NCBI GenBank assembly: GCA_029778615.1
Contig: JAKOPZ010000010.1
Location: forward strand, 54,620 to 118,619
Direction: 5' to 3'
DNA: 64,000 bases
DNA from: Chloroflexota bacterium
GTDB lineage: Bacteria > Chloroflexota > Anaerolineae > UBA4142 > SHND01
The notes under the pieces were generated by a model that had not been told where the DNA came from, ran no database searches, and saw only the letters and a list, made by a program, of their open reading frames with translations. Shown here piece by piece: positions 35,301 through 45,129 of this stretch (the stretch's first letter is position 1; each line of letters starts with the position of its first letter). Both the position numbers and the translations under genes were made by a program.

Positions 35301-38300
35301 TTTCGCCCGAAGCGTTCTCGAGCGCGCAATCGCGGAGCGTGATTGGTGTTTCCGCGTTTCCCGGAACTGCAAGCGAAGGCATCGTCTTGAACTCGTGGGA
35401 CAACACGGGCGACTTTTACGTGCGCGTGCGCGGCAAAAACGGCGCATTCAATTCCAACGCACCGTTCAAGATTACAGTAACCGAGTTGACGGGCGCGTGC
35501 GGTTCGATTGCCCTGCCCACCGCGCACACCACACTCGGCGGCGCGTCGGACAAGTCCACGCTGATTCTGTGGGACTCGACGCGCATCAAAGGTTCGAGCA
35601 ATGCGAAAACAAATTTGCTGAATCGCATGAACGACCTCGCGGCGGTGACGAACGGTATCGTCGTGGATGTCAGCGCCGACGCCCAAGTCGCGCAGACCAA
35701 CGCGCAAGCCGACGCGAAACCGGACTGCGTTTTTGCGAAAAATCTCGTCGCGTCCGCGATCAAAAATGTCATCCACGCGTACGACCAAAACAAAAACCTG
35801 CAATACATCGTACTCGTGGGCAACGACGATGTGATTCCGTTTTTCCGCTATCCCGACCAGGCACTGCTCGCGAACGAGTCCGGTTACATTCCGCCCGTCA
35901 AAGACACCACCTCCTCGCAGGCGAGTTTGCGGCTCGGCTATATGTGGACGCAAGACCCGTACGGCGCGCGCACGAGCATTTCGCTCGGCACCAACGATTT
36001 CGCCGTTCCCGAAATCGCGGTGGGGCGTCTCGTGGAAACCGCGAACGAAGCAAAAGGAATGATTGACGCGTTCCTCGACGGCAACGGACAAATTCCGTTG
36101 AACGACGGAACATTGGTGACGGGTTACGATTTTCTTGCGGATGCGGCCACCGCGATTCGCGATGAATTGAGCGCGGGCACCGGCAGGAATGTGGACGCGT
36201 TGATTGCGCCCAACAACATTGCGCCCACTGACCCGCAGTCGTGGACCGCCGACGATTTGCGCGCGGCGCTGCTCACGAAACGCCACGACATTGCTTTTCT
36301 CGCCGGACATTTTTCGGCGGGCAGTACGCTCGCCGCAGATTTCACTACGCGCCTGTTCGCATCCGAAGTCGCAAACTCGAACATTGATTTCACCAACGCA
36401 CTCTTTTACAGCGCGGGCTGTCATTCCGGTTATAACGTTGTGGACGACCACGCGGTGCCGGGCGTCACACTTGAACCCGACTGGGCGCAAGCGCTCGCGC
36501 GCAAAAAAGCCACGCTCATCGCGGGCACGGGCTATCAATACGGCGACACGGACGTTATCGAATACAGCGAACGCTTGTATCTGGAATTCACGAAACAGTT
36601 ACGCACGGGCAATGGTCCTGTTTCTATCGGACAGGCATTGGTGCGCGCGAAACAAAATTATCTAGCGTCCACACCACAGCTCAAAGGCATTCACCAAAAA
36701 GCGATATTGCAAACGACGTTGTTCGGTTTGCCGATGTTGAGCGTTAACATGCCCGGCGCACGTCTGGGCAACACCGACGATTCCTCAATCGTTTCGAATA
36801 CAACACCGTACAACACGAATCCGGGGCAAACGCTTGGACTGTCGTACGCGGACATTACCTTGCATCCGACGCTCACGGAAAAACACACCAACCTCAACGA
36901 CCTCACCAACAACACATCCGTCCAAACCACGTACTTTGAAGGACGCGACGGCGTGGTCACCAATCCGACGCAGCCGGTGCTTCCGCTCGAAAATGAAAAC
37001 GTCAGCGTGAACGGCGTCGTGCTGCGCGGCGTCGGCTTTCGCGGCGGCTCGTATTCGGACCTCGCCAACATTATTCCGCTCACGGGCGCGCCCGCGACGG
37101 AAATTCGCGGCGTGCATATTCCGTATCCCTCTCAAGTGTTTTTCCCGAATCGTCCGTGGAACATCAATTACTTTGACGCGCTCGCGGGAAGCGGCGGCGC
37201 GACGCGTTTACTCGTAACGCCCGCGCAGTACAAATCGAATACCGATGACCCCGTGCATGGCACGTGGCGCACCTTTGATTCGATGCAGCTGCGTTTGTTC
37301 TACAGTGGCAATACCGAGACGACAGCGAGTGGCAGTGTGCCCGCGCTCTCTGCCGCGCCTTCCATCGCGAACATTGACGCGACGTCGAGTAACGGCGCCA
37401 TCAACTTTAATGTGCGCGTCGTCGGCAATCCGGCGGTGGGCATTCAACAAGTATGGATTACGTACACCGGCTTGAGTGGCGAATTGAGCGGCGCGTGGCA
37501 GTCGCTTGACCTTTCGCAGAACGCGCAAGACTCGACGTTGTGGCAAGGAACTTTGAATACGTCCACCGTTCCGCAAGATGTTCGCTTTATGGTGCAGGCG
37601 GTGAACGGCGTCGGTCTCACAACTCTCTCGTCAAATCAAGGCGCGTTCTATACGCCCGACGGTTTTGTGGACAACACACCACATCAAGCGGCGACGCAGC
37701 TCGCCGTGAACGCGGCGAGCGAGGGCAGGTACGGCAATCAAGTCAACGTGAGCGCGACGTTGACGAGCAACGGCTCGCCGGTTGCCAACGAACTTGTTTG
37801 GTTTGGACTCGGCGCGCAGCGCGCCAGCGGCATCACCAACGCGAACGGCGTCGCGCAAGCAACCCTCTCGCTGTTGACTTTGCCCGGCAGTTATACTCTG
37901 CAAGCATCGTTCGACGGCAAGACACTGCTCGCGCCGACATACACGTCGAACGATTTCACAGTGGTCAAACAAGATACCACTCTCGCCGTTACGCCGCCGA
38001 CGGGCGCAGTCCAGTACAGCGACGCGAGCGGTTTGAGCGCGACCGTGCACGATGCCCAAGACCGCGCGTTGGGCCAAGTCACACTCGCGTTCCTCGCGAA
38101 CGGACCCGACAATCTCTCGCGCACGTCCATCACCGACCTCATAAGTCGCGCAGATTTTGGCGCGGTCCCGCTGCGCGCGGGCGACTATACGGTCAACGTT
38201 TCCTTTGGCAACGTGGTTACGTTGAGCGATAACACCCCACTCGATTTGACCGACCCGCGTTACAACGGTGCGAGCGCCGCGACGCAAATTTCGGTCACGG

Positions 38301-39469
38301 CAGAAGACGCCACCGTCGCGTACACGGGCGCGACAGAATTGGAAGTGGGAAATGATTTGCAGCTCGCCGCCACCGTGACGCAAGCAGACGACGGCTCCCC
38401 CGGCGACCTCACGCTCGCCAAAGTGCGTTTCCGCCTCAAGAATCCCGACGGTCAAGTTTTGGATACACAGACTGTGAATGCGGACGCGCAAGGAAACGCG
38501 ACCGCGACAATGACCGGCGTACTCGGCGGTGAATTCACTATCGAAACGGATGTGGTGGGCGGCTACTTTGCTGCGACTGCCGTCGAAACGCCTTTGACCG
38601 TCACAGGCACGAGCGTCGCGCTCTCGCACAACACGCGCGTTCGCACCACTGACAATAACAAACTTGACGCGCTCGAACTTGGCTTTAAACCGAACAAAGA
38701 CAAGACCGCGCAGAAACTTACAGCCATCACCCCGGACGTATTCCAATACGTCGAAACATTGGATAACACCGGCGACATGGCATTGGGCGTGCGCGTGACT
38801 GTAACCATTCCCGCGCTGGACAATCCGCCCGTGCCGATTGCGTTCTGTCTCGTCGGCGCGAGTCCGATTCATGTCTTTGCGGACGCGGACATGACGCGCG
38901 ATGTGACCGACAAAGCAACCCTGCCAAACGATTTACCCGCGCCCAACGCGGACAATAACACTTTGACCTGTGCGAGTGAAATCAAAGTGGATGTGATTGT
39001 GCCCGCGCATACGCAGCGCGTGGTGCGGCTCGACCTGGCGTTCGCGGGTAAAGGTGTGGACGGTTTCCCCAAGACCGCGAACAAAAAGTATGTGCAATTG
39101 CTCACGTTGGCGACCAATGCCAAGAGCTCTCAAGCCGACGGCAGCGTGCTTGTCCCTGCGGACTTGAACAGCACCACGCCCATCCTCCTTGTGGGCAACC
39201 GATTAACCGGCATTGGCGCGTTCGTACGCGACGCGGACGGCAACCCGCTGGAAGGATATTCCGTGCGCGTGCTCAAAGGCAAGCAAATCATCAAGACCGC
39301 CCAAACGGATGCAAACGGCTTTGTCGTCCTGCGGGTGCGCGCAGACGGTCCGTACAAAGTCCAAGTCATTGACCCGAACACGAACCAAATTCTTTACGGC
39401 GGAAACATCAAACAACTGAACAAAAAAGAATTCGTGCTCGTGAAATGGAAAAAGCGCGGTACGAAATAA
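32390..39469 (+). CDS. Giant secreted multidomain protein with C25 (gingipain-like) peptidase domain and AFSPE repeats
   Basis: 2359 residues, with AGGAG at 32373-32377. A signal peptide ends near residue 40 ([14 protein letters not shown]). Then, in order: a NIDO-like domain (about 50-265: [34 protein letters not shown]); a [12 protein letters not shown] tract (270-465); a right-handed beta-helix (about 470-790, starting [18 protein letters not shown]); a pre-peptidase C-terminal-like domain (about 810-880); 18 tandem AFSPE repeats (884-975); a C25/caspase-like domain (about 1030-1465) with candidate dyad His1307 (FLAGHFSAG) and Cys1344 ([10 protein letters not shown]); then several Ig-like modules, one resembling invasin-type Big_1 repeats, to the end. 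It probably acts on the cell surface or outside. The gene stands alone and ends in a very strong hairpin. Confidence 0.85.
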   Translation: MPLPNPRRISPIASILLFAVLFAGLLLLGSSIRVPRASAAHAPGSNPPLRVNVAQSDLQPCGPIRTNQGFADNTLAANDDGSTGAVPIGFTINFFGTNYSDLYVNNNGNVTFDAANGEYSPVPLGSLGRDIIAPFWADVDTRGALSGVVTYGPSTVTIDQTQHNAFGVNWINVGYYSAQDDKLNSFQLVIIERSDRGQGDFDVEFNYCQIQWEYGAASVGVYPRAGYAGSETVNEIDGSGQSGAFLDENPNGLVNRPPFSLESHDGAVLVVTATPTVTPTETATETPTNTPTNTPTDTPTNTPTNTPTDTPTNTPTSTPTDTPTNTPTNTPTDTPTNTPTSTPTDTPTNTPTETATNTPTNTPTNTPTNTPTDTPTDTPTNTPTNTPTDTPTNTPTDTPTNTPTDTPTNTPTNTPTDTPTSTPTDTPTNTPTETATNTPTNTPTNAPTDTPTITPTLTPSPTATVTPIEGALVVTNTNDAGDGSLRQAILLANENAGADEIHFNIPGAGVKTIALTAPLPALTGAVTIDGLTQPNASATNLLVELDGTNANGDGLKISSASNTIRGLVIRNFSARGIHLTGADAHDNLIENNFIGVGADGTTAQGNASHGIALDTGASNNTIQNNRIAYNGGDGVSLSDGTGNKISANDIFANAGLGIDLNNDGADQNDQGDADAGANNTQNNPVLLVASPSGNGIVLSGRLNAQANAAYTLEFFANTACDNGSAQGETFLDSANATTDAQGNIYFSKTLANVPPDSFITATATDASNNSSEFSTCLPITLNNNSWVNAQFLNIDCPDPNNPPQETTSDTQTQYIVQPDQSRWFKFCVTPRSRIIITLTQLPADFDLTVFKDIGAQYNQDIANLQAASDPQSELTRLGAEFAPEAFSPEAFSPEAFSPEAFSPEAFSPEAFSPEAFSPEAFSPEAFSPEAFSPEAFSPEAFSPEAFSPEAFSPEAFSPEAFSPEAFSPEAFSPEAFSSAQSRSVIGVSAFPGTASEGIVLNSWDNTGDFYVRVRGKNGAFNSNAPFKITVTELTGACGSIALPTAHTTLGGASDKSTLILWDSTRIKGSSNAKTNLLNRMNDLAAVTNGIVVDVSADAQVAQTNAQADAKPDCVFAKNLVASAIKNVIHAYDQNKNLQYIVLVGNDDVIPFFRYPDQALLANESGYIPPVKDTTSSQASLRLGYMWTQDPYGARTSISLGTNDFAVPEIAVGRLVETANEAKGMIDAFLDGNGQIPLNDGTLVTGYDFLADAATAIRDELSAGTGRNVDALIAPNNIAPTDPQSWTADDLRAALLTKRHDIAFLAGHFSAGSTLAADFTTRLFASEVANSNIDFTNALFYSAGCHSGYNVVDDHAVPGVTLEPDWAQALARKKATLIAGTGYQYGDTDVIEYSERLYLEFTKQLRTGNGPVSIGQALVRAKQNYLASTPQLKGIHQKAILQTTLFGLPMLSVNMPGARLGNTDDSSIVSNTTPYNTNPGQTLGLSYADITLHPTLTEKHTNLNDLTNNTSVQTTYFEGRDGVVTNPTQPVLPLENENVSVNGVVLRGVGFRGGSYSDLANIIPLTGAPATEIRGVHIPYPSQVFFPNRPWNINYFDALAGSGGATRLLVTPAQYKSNTDDPVHGTWRTFDSMQLRLFYSGNTETTASGSVPALSAAPSIANIDATSSNGAINFNVRVVGNPAVGIQQVWITYTGLSGELSGAWQSLDLSQNAQDSTLWQGTLNTSTVPQDVRFMVQAVNGVGLTTLSSNQGAFYTPDGFVDNTPHQAATQLAVNAASEGRYGNQVNVSATLTSNGSPVANELVWFGLGAQRASGITNANGVAQATLSLLTLPGSYTLQASFDGKTLLAPTYTSNDFTVVKQDTTLAVTPPTGAVQYSDASGLSATVHDAQDRALGQVTLAFLANGPDNLSRTSITDLISRADFGAVPLRAGDYTVNVSFGNVVTLSDNTPLDLTDPRYNGASAATQISVTAEDATVAYTGATELEVGNDLQLAATVTQADDGSPGDLTLAKVRFRLKNPDGQVLDTQTVNADAQGNATATMTGVLGGEFTIETDVVGGYFAATAVETPLTVTGTSVALSHNTRVRTTDNNKLDALELGFKPNKDKTAQKLTAITPDVFQYVETLDNTGDMALGVRVTVTIPALDNPPVPIAFCLVGASPIHVFADADMTRDVTDKATLPNDLPAPNADNNTLTCASEIKVDVIVPAHTQRVVRLDLAFAGKGVDGFPKTANKKYVQLLTLATNAKSSQADGSVLVPADLNSTTPILLVGNRLTGIGAFVRDADGNPLEGYSVRVLKGKQIIKTAQTDANGFVVLRVRADGPYKVQVIDPNTNQILYGGNIKQLNKKEFVLVKWKKRGTK
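33200..33780 (+). repeat. Thr/Pro tandem repeat tract ([12 protein letters not shown]...)
   Basis: About 580 bp of 12-bp units of the type ACGCCGACCAAC or ACACCAACTGAT, encoding [12 protein letters not shown] and TPTE with two TETATNTP breaks. Longer blocks recur in tandem, for example the GTACACCAACTGACACGCCG blocks near 33346 and 33410. It is the linker between the NIDO-like and beta-helix domains. Confidence 0.95.
35041..35325 (+). repeat. 18 tandem 15-bp units encoding AFSPE
   Basis: Units of AGCATTTTCGCCCGA repeat perfectly in phase from 35041 to 35310, then a partial unit (AGCGTTCTCGAGC). The only changes are synonymous (GCA/GCG, TCG/TCA, CCC/CCG) apart from a leading EFAPE and a closing AFSS, so the peptide AFSPE is uniform. 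Confidence 0.97.
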
Positions 39470-39474
39470 ACAAG

Positions 39475-39530
39475 ATGCGTAAAAAAAAATTGGGCGTGTG
39501 CGGGGACACGCCCAATTTTTTTTTACGCAT
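39475..39530. terminator. Very strong bidirectional terminator hairpin
   Basis: The arms ATGCGTAAAAAAAAATTGGG-CGTGT and ACACG-CCCAATTTTTTTTTACGCAT are perfectly complementary over 25 bp, with a 6-nt GCGGGG loop. The A and T runs lie inside the stem, so it can act in both directions. Confidence 0.9.
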
Positions 39531-39534
39531 GCGT

Positions 39535-39540
39535 TATAAT
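39535..39540 (+). promoter_or_regulatory. -10 box of the CYTH gene
   Basis: TATAAT ends 17 nt before ATG 39558; no clear -35 is visible because the upstream bases belong to the terminator hairpin. The expected leader is about 11 nt and there is no SD site. Confidence 0.45.
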
Positions 39541-39557
39541 CACTATACTGTCCACAA

Positions 39558-40202
39558 ATGGAAATCGAAGCCAAGTTTCGTATTCCCGACGCCGCGCTCG
39601 CGCGCAAACTGCGCGCGCTGGAACGCGTGGGCGCTTGCACGCTCGACGCGGGACAGCGCGTAGTGGTGCGCGATACGTTCTTTGACACCGTCGCGTTGGA
39701 ACTGCGCGGCGTGCGTTATGTTTTGCGCGTGCGAAAACAAAGCCATCGCAAATTGTTGCTCACACTCAAAACACCTGCCGTGCCCACGCCGCATCTCGCC
39801 GCCGCGATTCATCACCGCCCTGAAATCGAAAGTGAACTCGACCTCGCGCGCACGCCGCGCCGTTTGCGCGTGAACGAACTTCCCGCGCGCGTACGGTCGC
39901 TCGTCGCGCCCAACGTGCGCGCGGAAACGCTTCATGCGCTGTTCAGCATCGCCCAAACGCGCCACGTGAGAATGCTTCGGCGCGGGCGGCGCGTGATTGC
40001 GGAATGGAGTCTCGACCGCGTGCAGTTTCGCGCGGGCGAACGCGCGCGCGAGTTTTATGAATTGGAGATTGAATTGAAACGCGCGGGAACGGTGCAAGAC
40101 CTGACCGAAATTTCAGACTGGCTGCGCGGGGAAATGCATTTAGAACCCGAACGCGAGGGAAAATTTGTGCGCGCAGTACAATTTATGCGCGGCTCGGCGT
40201 AA
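39558..40202 (+). CDS. CYTH-domain protein (triphosphate tunnel metalloenzyme)
   Basis: 214 residues. The N-terminal MEIEAKF is the ExExK signature of CYTH domains, which bind triphosphates and metals inside an eight-stranded beta tunnel. Alternating charged strands follow: VVVRDTFFDT, YVLRVRKQSHRKLLLTLK, EIESELDL, ELEIELKRAG. Members include class IV adenylate cyclases, thiamine triphosphatases and inorganic triphosphatases; the substrate cannot be decided from sequence. Basic residues are abundant. The gene has a close -10 box. It is followed by a short GTAGGGGC-type repeat remnant and the convergent lut genes. Confidence 0.88.
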   Translation: MEIEAKFRIPDAALARKLRALERVGACTLDAGQRVVVRDTFFDTVALELRGVRYVLRVRKQSHRKLLLTLKTPAVPTPHLAAAIHHRPEIESELDLARTPRRLRVNELPARVRSLVAPNVRAETLHALFSIAQTRHVRMLRRGRRVIAEWSLDRVQFRAGERAREFYELEIELKRAGTVQDLTEISDWLRGEMHLEPEREGKFVRAVQFMRGSA

Positions 40203-40266
40203 GGGCAAAGCAGCGGCGGAAACGTTAATGGCTCGACGCGCCTGCGCGAATGCCAATGCGTTGCCC
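40203..40266. repeat. Fragment of a GTAGGGGC-type palindromic repeat
   Basis: The sequence AGGGCAAAGCAG starts near 40202 and GCGTTGCCCCTAC ends near 40266. The right half resembles half of the palindrome at 47197-47248 (AGGGGCRA-type arm). It fills the whole gap between two convergent genes. Confidence 0.45.
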
Positions 40267-40953
40267 CTACAACCAATCACACAACACGACATGCAAAAAT
40301 TTGGGGCCGTGCACGCCGCGCTGCAAAGTCAATTCAATGTCCGCCGTGCGGCTCGGTCCGGTGACAAACACCACATTGCTCGCGTCGCGCGTCACATCGG
40401 GATGCGCGCGAAAAAAAGACGCCATGTCGGGAAACAGCATTGACGTTTTCAAAAATGCAAGATGCGTCGCGGGCAAGAGCGAAGCAAGACGCGGGCGCGT
40501 CGCCGCCGAAACGAGCGCGAGCGAACCCGTGTCGGCAAGCCCCGCCTGCGCGCCCGTGACGCCTGCCGCCGCGCGTTCCAGTTCCAGCAACTTGTTCCTG
40601 CGCGCGTCCGCGTCCTCCGGCATCGCAAGGTCCAAGCGCGTGTAAGCGTGCGCGGCGAGCGCGGCACCCAAACCACGCACAGGAATTTCATCATCCGCCC
40701 ACGCGAGCAGCTCTTTGCCCTGCGCGCTCGCCAACACCTTTAGCGCAATCTCTATCGCTTGTTCATCACTGCGCGCAACATACGTCATTCCACCGAGCGG
40801 TTCCACTTCGGCGCGAAATCTTTCGGTCAACGAAACAGTATCGCCCTGCCCCGTGCCAACGCGCAGCGGAAGGGTCGCGCGCGCGGCGGGCAAATGCGCG
40901 GTTTGCAGCGCGATGCGAATTTGCCCCAACACGGCGGCGCGGTCATCTCTCAT
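40267..40953 (-). CDS. lutC: LUD-domain protein LutC (lactate utilisation)
   Basis: 228 residues, with GAGGAG about 9 nt upstream of ATG 40953. It belongs to the LUD (LutC/YkgG) family, whose products form the L-lactate oxidising complex with LutA and LutB. The typical middle region IAFLAWADDEIPVRGLGAAL-like sequence and C-terminal FVTGPSRTADIELTLQRGVHGP are present; the latter is the standard signature. It is the last gene of the lut operon, 96 bp after lutB, read from the minus strand. The organism may use L-lactate (or a related 2-hydroxy acid) as carbon source; a lactate permease is not in the window. Confidence 0.92.
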   Translation of the reverse strand: MRDDRAAVLGQIRIALQTAHLPAARATLPLRVGTGQGDTVSLTERFRAEVEPLGGMTYVARSDEQAIEIALKVLASAQGKELLAWADDEIPVRGLGAALAAHAYTRLDLAMPEDADARRNKLLELERAAAGVTGAQAGLADTGSLALVSAATRPRLASLLPATHLAFLKTSMLFPDMASFFRAHPDVTRDASNVVFVTGPSRTADIELTLQRGVHGPKFLHVVLCDWL

Positions 40954-41049
40954 CGTTCCGACTCCTCTGACGCAGCTCGAGAATGGCTCTGCAATTTTGA
41001 TTTCTCTGCATCATCATTTGATTCTTGCAAAAAACTCCAACCGGTAGAT

Positions 41050-42504
41050 TCATTCTCGAAATGCGTTGTCGTCGAGATGAATCAATTCGGCGTGCCGCGA
41101 TTCGCGATACTGTGCGCGAAACGATTTCTTGGCGAACGCGGGAAAATCGCGCGATTGGGTCCAGCCGTTCAGTGGCGGTGGCAACCGTTTGAGCCAACCC
41201 TTGCCGAACGCGCCCAGCGCGCGCGTACCCCAGCCGGCAGTCGTCGTCGCCAAACGAAACAACGCGGGATGCGTCGCCGTGACGGAATACACGCGCAAGC
41301 CCAAACGCAGCCACCACGCCATTTTGCCCGCGCGCACCGCCTCGTCACGTTCGACCAACAACATGCGCGGAATATCAATTCGCACGGGACACACCTCGCG
41401 GCACGCGCCGCACAGTGAACTCGCCTGCGGCAAATCGCTCCACTGCGCGACGCCGCCGAGCGCGGGCGTCAACACTGCGCCGACGGGTCCGGGATACACA
41501 CTGCCGTACGCGTGCCCGCCGATTTCACGATACACCGGACACGCGTTCAAACACGCGCCACAGCGAATACAGTACAAAATTTCCGCGACCTCTGTGCCCA
41601 GCACCCGCGAACGTCCATTGTCCAAAAGCACAATGTGCAGTTCGTTGGGTCCATCGCCTTCACCATTGCGACGCGCGCCCGTAAGCAAATTGGTATACAC
41701 GGTAATTTTTTGTCCCGTCGCCGAACGCGCGAGCACTTGGAGCATCACACTCAAATCGTCAAGAGTCGGCACAATGCGCTCGATGCCCATCAACGCCACA
41801 TGCACGCGCGGCGCGGTGGTGGTCAAACGTCCGTTGCCTTCGTTCTCCACCAAACAAATTGTTCCCGTTTCCGCCACGCCAAAGTTGACGCCGCTGATGC
41901 CCATGTCCGCGTTCAAAAATTCGCGGCGAAGCGTCGCGCGCGCGGCGGCAGTCATCTGCGCCGGGTCGGCAGTGTACGGAATGGAAATTTTTTCGTGCAA
42001 GAGGGCGCCGATTTGTTCTTTGGTCTTGTGCACGGCGGGCACAATAATATGCGAAGGCGTTTCGCCCGCGAGCTGGATAATGTATTCGCCCAAATCGGTT
42101 TCCACGACGCGAAGATTTTCCGCTTGCAGCGCGTGATTCAATTCGGTCTCTTCCGAAATCATAGACTTGCCCTTGACCACACTTTGCACCTTGTGCTGCC
42201 GCGCAATCTCCAAAACAATTTCGTTCAACGCGTTCGCGTCACGCGCAAAGTGAACCTGCCCGCCAGCTTGTTCCACCTTTGCCGCGAATTGTTCAAGGTA
42301 CGTATCGAGGTGGGCGAGGGTATGCGCGCGAATCAAACGCGCGCGGTCGCGCACCCGCTCGGCGTCGGGCAAGGACGCGAGCGCCGTCACGCGCAAATTT
42401 TGAAAACGTCCCGTCGCGCGGTCAAGCGCCGTGTGCAAAATTTCGTCGCGCAGCGCGCCCTCTACGCGTTCGTGAAACGTAACATTTGGAGAATGGAGAG
42501 ACAT
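41050..42504 (-). CDS. lutB: Iron-sulfur protein LutB (LUD plus ferredoxin domains)
   Basis: 484 residues. The N-terminal two-thirds is a LUD domain (VKGKSMISEETELNHALQA; GVNFGVAETGTICLVENEGN). Two 4Fe-4S clusters follow about residues 310-385: YCIRCGACLNACPVY and SLCGACREVCPVRIDIPRM. The C-terminal hydrophobic and basic tail is usual for LutB/YkgF. The family catalyses L-lactate oxidation to pyruvate, with electrons passed through the Fe-S centres. It sits between lutA (57 bp upstream) and lutC (96 bp downstream) on the same strand. No obvious SD site precedes ATG 42504. Confidence 0.94.
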   Translation of the reverse strand: MSLHSPNVTFHERVEGALRDEILHTALDRATGRFQNLRVTALASLPDAERVRDRARLIRAHTLAHLDTYLEQFAAKVEQAGGQVHFARDANALNEIVLEIARQHKVQSVVKGKSMISEETELNHALQAENLRVVETDLGEYIIQLAGETPSHIIVPAVHKTKEQIGALLHEKISIPYTADPAQMTAAARATLRREFLNADMGISGVNFGVAETGTICLVENEGNGRLTTTAPRVHVALMGIERIVPTLDDLSVMLQVLARSATGQKITVYTNLLTGARRNGEGDGPNELHIVLLDNGRSRVLGTEVAEILYCIRCGACLNACPVYREIGGHAYGSVYPGPVGAVLTPALGGVAQWSDLPQASSLCGACREVCPVRIDIPRMLLVERDEAVRAGKMAWWLRLGLRVYSVTATHPALFRLATTTAGWGTRALGAFGKGWLKRLPPPLNGWTQSRDFPAFAKKSFRAQYRESRHAELIHLDDNAFRE

Positions 42505-42561
42505 ACTGATTTTGAAATTCGCGCCTCTCTGCGCGTATCCGCGTTGGATAGAAATTGCGGC

Positions 42562-43365
42562 TCAGGGTAAATACATTTCTTCCGTAATCTGAATGTTGGG
42601 CGCGGGGTCGAGAATTTCCGCGAGATGTTTCGTCGTAATATTGACGCCGCGCCGATGCAAGCCGCCCGCAATGTGCAACAGACAACTCACATCACAGCCG
42701 ACAACTGTCTCGACTTGGGCAGATTCAATCGCATCCAACTTGCGCGCGAGCATCGCGCTCGAAATATCTGCCATCTTGATCGCAAAGAGTCCACCGAACC
42801 CGCAGCATTCCGTCGCGCTCGGCATTTCGACCATGTTTACGCCTTCCACACCTGCCAACAGTTCGCGCGGCGCTTGGGTAATGTTCAAACCGCGCAACAA
42901 GTGACACGAAGGATGATAGGTCAAACGCAAAACGTCATGCGTTAAGCGTGAAACGTCACTGGCACTGATTTTGGTCACACCTAAAACGTCTACCAAGAAT
43001 TGCGAAAACTCGTACGTACGCGCGGAAATTTCTTGCGCGAGCGGTCCGTATTGCGGGTCGGACGCGAGCAGTTCGGGATAATGATGCACCAACATATCCG
43101 CGCACGAACCTGACGGCACGACAATGGGCGCTTTGGATTTCGACAAAACGTCGAGCGTATATTTCGCCATCGCACGCGCGTCCTGCCACGCGCCGCCGTT
43201 GAACGCGGGTTGTCCGCAGCACGTTTGCGCGTCGGGAAATTCCACCGTCACACCCAACTTTTCCAATACGCGCACAACCGCCATGCCCGCTTCGGGACGC
43301 AGGGTTTCAATCAAACAGGTGGCAAACAATTGCGCGCGACGCGGCGCATCCGACTTGAGCGTCAT
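42562..43365 (-). CDS. lutA: Iron-sulfur subunit LutA (CCG-domain protein)
   Basis: 267 residues from ATG 43365 with AAGGAG 5-6 nt upstream; an ORF start 15 nt earlier lacks support. Two cysteine-rich CCG domains are seen: QTCCGQPAFNGG near residue 57 and TECCGFGGLFAIK near 190, as in the LutA/YkgE and heterodisulfide-reductase D families, where they bind an Fe-S cluster. It is the first gene of the lutABC operon. The upstream 140 bp, shared with a divergent ROK kinase gene, contains two copies of GTACATTCA that could be regulator sites. Confidence 0.94.
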   Translation of the reverse strand: MTLKSDAPRRAQLFATCLIETLRPEAGMAVVRVLEKLGVTVEFPDAQTCCGQPAFNGGAWQDARAMAKYTLDVLSKSKAPIVVPSGSCADMLVHHYPELLASDPQYGPLAQEISARTYEFSQFLVDVLGVTKISASDVSRLTHDVLRLTYHPSCHLLRGLNITQAPRELLAGVEGVNMVEMPSATECCGFGGLFAIKMADISSAMLARKLDAIESAQVETVVGCDVSCLLHIAGGLHRRGVNITTKHLAEILDPAPNIQITEEMYLP

Positions 43366-43409
43366 TGCACTCCTTGACAATCAATCGAGATAAAGGATAA
43401 TTTCGGAAC

Positions 43410-43466
43410 GTACATTCATTGTGCTACAGGTTCGCACTTTTTTCAATCGCGGCAAATGTACATTCA
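43410..43466. promoter_or_regulatory. Two direct copies of GTACATTCA in the lutA-ROK divergent region
   Basis: GTACATTCA occurs at 43410-43418 and 43458-43466, 48 bp apart in the same orientation. The spacing is close to a whole number of helical turns (about 4.6), so it is not decisive. It may be an operator for either divergent unit. Confidence 0.3.
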
Positions 43467-43505
43467 CGCCGCGCGTAGTAAAAAAAAGTTCGGGAGCATC
43501 CACTT

Positions 43506-44426
43506 TTGGGAATGACAGAGCATTGGCAAATCGGAGTTGACCTTGGCGGCACGTCGTTCAAGTGCGGGCTGATTTCGCCGGAATATAAAATCGTCGCGCG
43601 CAATCACGCGCCCACGCACGCGCTGGCAGGTCCCGAACAAGCCGCCGAACGCATCGCCGAACACGTGCGCGCACTGTTGAAAGCCCTGCCTGTCCGCGCG
43701 CAGGTCAGCGCGCTCGGCATTTGCAGTCCCGGACCGCTTGACCCGCTCACGGGCACGTTGATTGAACCACCGAATTTGGGGTGGCGCGATGTGCCCTTTG
43801 CGCGCATGGTGAGCGAACGCGTCGGTATGCCGGTCACGCTCGAACACGATGCCAAAGCGGCTGCGCTCGGCGAATATCATTTTGGCGCGGGACGCGGTAG
43901 TGATGCGATGGCGCTGATAATTGTCGGCACGGGGATTGCGGCGGGAATTATTTTGAATGGGCAAGTATATCGCGGCGCGCACAACAGCGCGGGCGAAATC
44001 GGACACATCACCGTTGACGTGGACGGACCGATTTGTCGGTGTGGTTCGAATGGCTGTGTCGAAATCTATGCTTCCGGTCCGGGCATCATCAGCGCATACG
44101 AATACGCCGCGCATACGCGCGTGGATTCGGCAGAAGTGATTGCGCAAGCAGCAGAACGCGGCGACGAAAACGCGCGACGCGTGTTTGCGCGCGCGGGACG
44201 CGCGCTCGGCGCGGGCATGGCATCCCTCGCGATGGTGATGGACATTTCCACGTTTGTGATGTTCGGCGGCGTGATGCAAGCGGGCGCGTTTGTGCTGGAA
44301 CCGACCGCGCAGGCGCTCAAACACTATTCCTACCAATCGGTCGGTTCCCGCGCGCGCATCGTTCTCGCCGAATTGGGCAGCGACGCCGGCATTCTCGGCG
44401 CGGCATGGCGCGCGGCGCATGGATGA
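43506..44426 (+). CDS. ROK-family sugar kinase (glucokinase-like)
   Basis: 306 residues using TTG 43506, which has GGGAG 9 nt upstream; ATG 43512 (MTEHWQIGVDLGGTSF) is the alternative start. Phosphorylates glucose or a similar sugar with ATP. The phosphate-1 loop is VDLGGTSFKCG. A phosphate-binding GTGIAAGI and the ROK zinc motif CRCGSNGCVEIYASG (Cys-x-Cys-Gly-x2-Gly-Cys) follow. There is no N-terminal HTH, so it is a kinase, not a repressor. The downstream HAD gene overlaps its end by 8 nt, and an EamA transporter gene follows with an ATGA overlap, so the three look like one operon. Confidence 0.92.
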   Translation: MGMTEHWQIGVDLGGTSFKCGLISPEYKIVARNHAPTHALAGPEQAAERIAEHVRALLKALPVRAQVSALGICSPGPLDPLTGTLIEPPNLGWRDVPFARMVSERVGMPVTLEHDAKAAALGEYHFGAGRGSDAMALIIVGTGIAAGIILNGQVYRGAHNSAGEIGHITVDVDGPICRCGSNGCVEIYASGPGIISAYEYAAHTRVDSAEVIAQAAERGDENARRVFARAGRALGAGMASLAMVMDISTFVMFGGVMQAGAFVLEPTAQALKHYSYQSVGSRARIVLAELGSDAGILGAAWRAAHG

Positions 44427-45129
44427 GCAAATGACTCTAAATTCGCCCGGCTTTATTTTTGACCTCGACGGCACGATTGTAGATTCCACCGCGCACTATC
44501 GAGAAACGTGGGCGGAACTGATTCGCGAACTTGCTCCCGAAGAAAAGCAAGAGACGGAAGCAGCACACGACCCCGAAATTTTTTTGCGCCGCGCGACACG
44601 CGACAACTTGCGCGCGCTGCTCGGCGAGAATGTTGCCGCTGGCGAATTGGAAGAACAGGTCGCGCGGCAAGCGGCGATGGGGCGCGCGAAAATGCGCGCG
44701 CGCGGCGTGCAAGCGCATGACGGGATGCCGGAGTTGATTCGCGCGCTGCACACACGCGGTGTCCAACTCGGACTCGCCACGGCGGCAGAACGCCCCAACG
44801 CGGAATGGACATTGGAACAACTCGACCTGCGCGAATTTTTTGATGTGGTGGTCGTGGACCGCGACGTGGCGCACGGGAAACCCGCGCCTGACATTTATGT
44901 AGAAACGATGCGACAGTTGGGCGTGGACGCGCAGCACTGCGCGGTAATGGAAGATTCTGCGACGGGCGTGCGCGCGGCAAAAGCGGCGGGCTTGCGCGTT
45001 ATCGCCGTCGTCACCACACACTCGCGGCGTGAATTACAACAAGCCGGCGCGGACAAGATTGTGGAACGCGCGACGGAATTGAGTGCGGACGATGTGATGG
45101 ATTTCCTTCGCGGAACGGAAAACGCGTGA
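44419..45129 (+). CDS. HAD phosphatase, sugar-phosphate type
   Basis: 236 residues from ATG 44419 (MDEQMTLNSPGFIFDLDGTI); ATG 44431 is a close alternative. Motif I is FIFDLDGTIVDSTAHY, motif II the Thr/Ala in LGLATAAERPN, motif III is KPAPDIYVET, and motif IV is MEDSATGVRAAKAAG. The cap between motifs I and II is helical, as in beta-phosphoglucomutase and 2-deoxyglucose-6-phosphatase. Overlap with the ROK kinase and with the EamA gene suggests coupled expression. One idea is removal of phosphorylated side products made by the kinase, but that is inference. Confidence 0.88.
   Translation: MDEQMTLNSPGFIFDLDGTIVDSTAHYRETWAELIRELAPEEKQETEAAHDPEIFLRRATRDNLRALLGENVAAGELEEQVARQAAMGRAKMRARGVQAHDGMPELIRALHTRGVQLGLATAAERPNAEWTLEQLDLREFFDVVVVDRDVAHGKPAPDIYVETMRQLGVDAQHCAVMEDSATGVRAAKAAGLRVIAVVTTHSRRELQQAGADKIVERATELSADDVMDFLRGTENA

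Noticed and set aside
35041..35325. Regular repeat array as a possible CRISPR
   Set aside because: Units are contiguous 15-bp tandem repeats without spacers and code for protein in the reading frame.
34963..35406. Minus-strand frame with NASGE-type repeats
   Set aside because: It is the antisense of the AFSPE repeat, created by the 15-bp unit being a multiple of three.
40943..41317. Minus-strand frame overlapping lutB and the lutB-lutC gap
   Set aside because: Composition is basic and unlike any domain, and it is out of frame with the clear lutB sequence.
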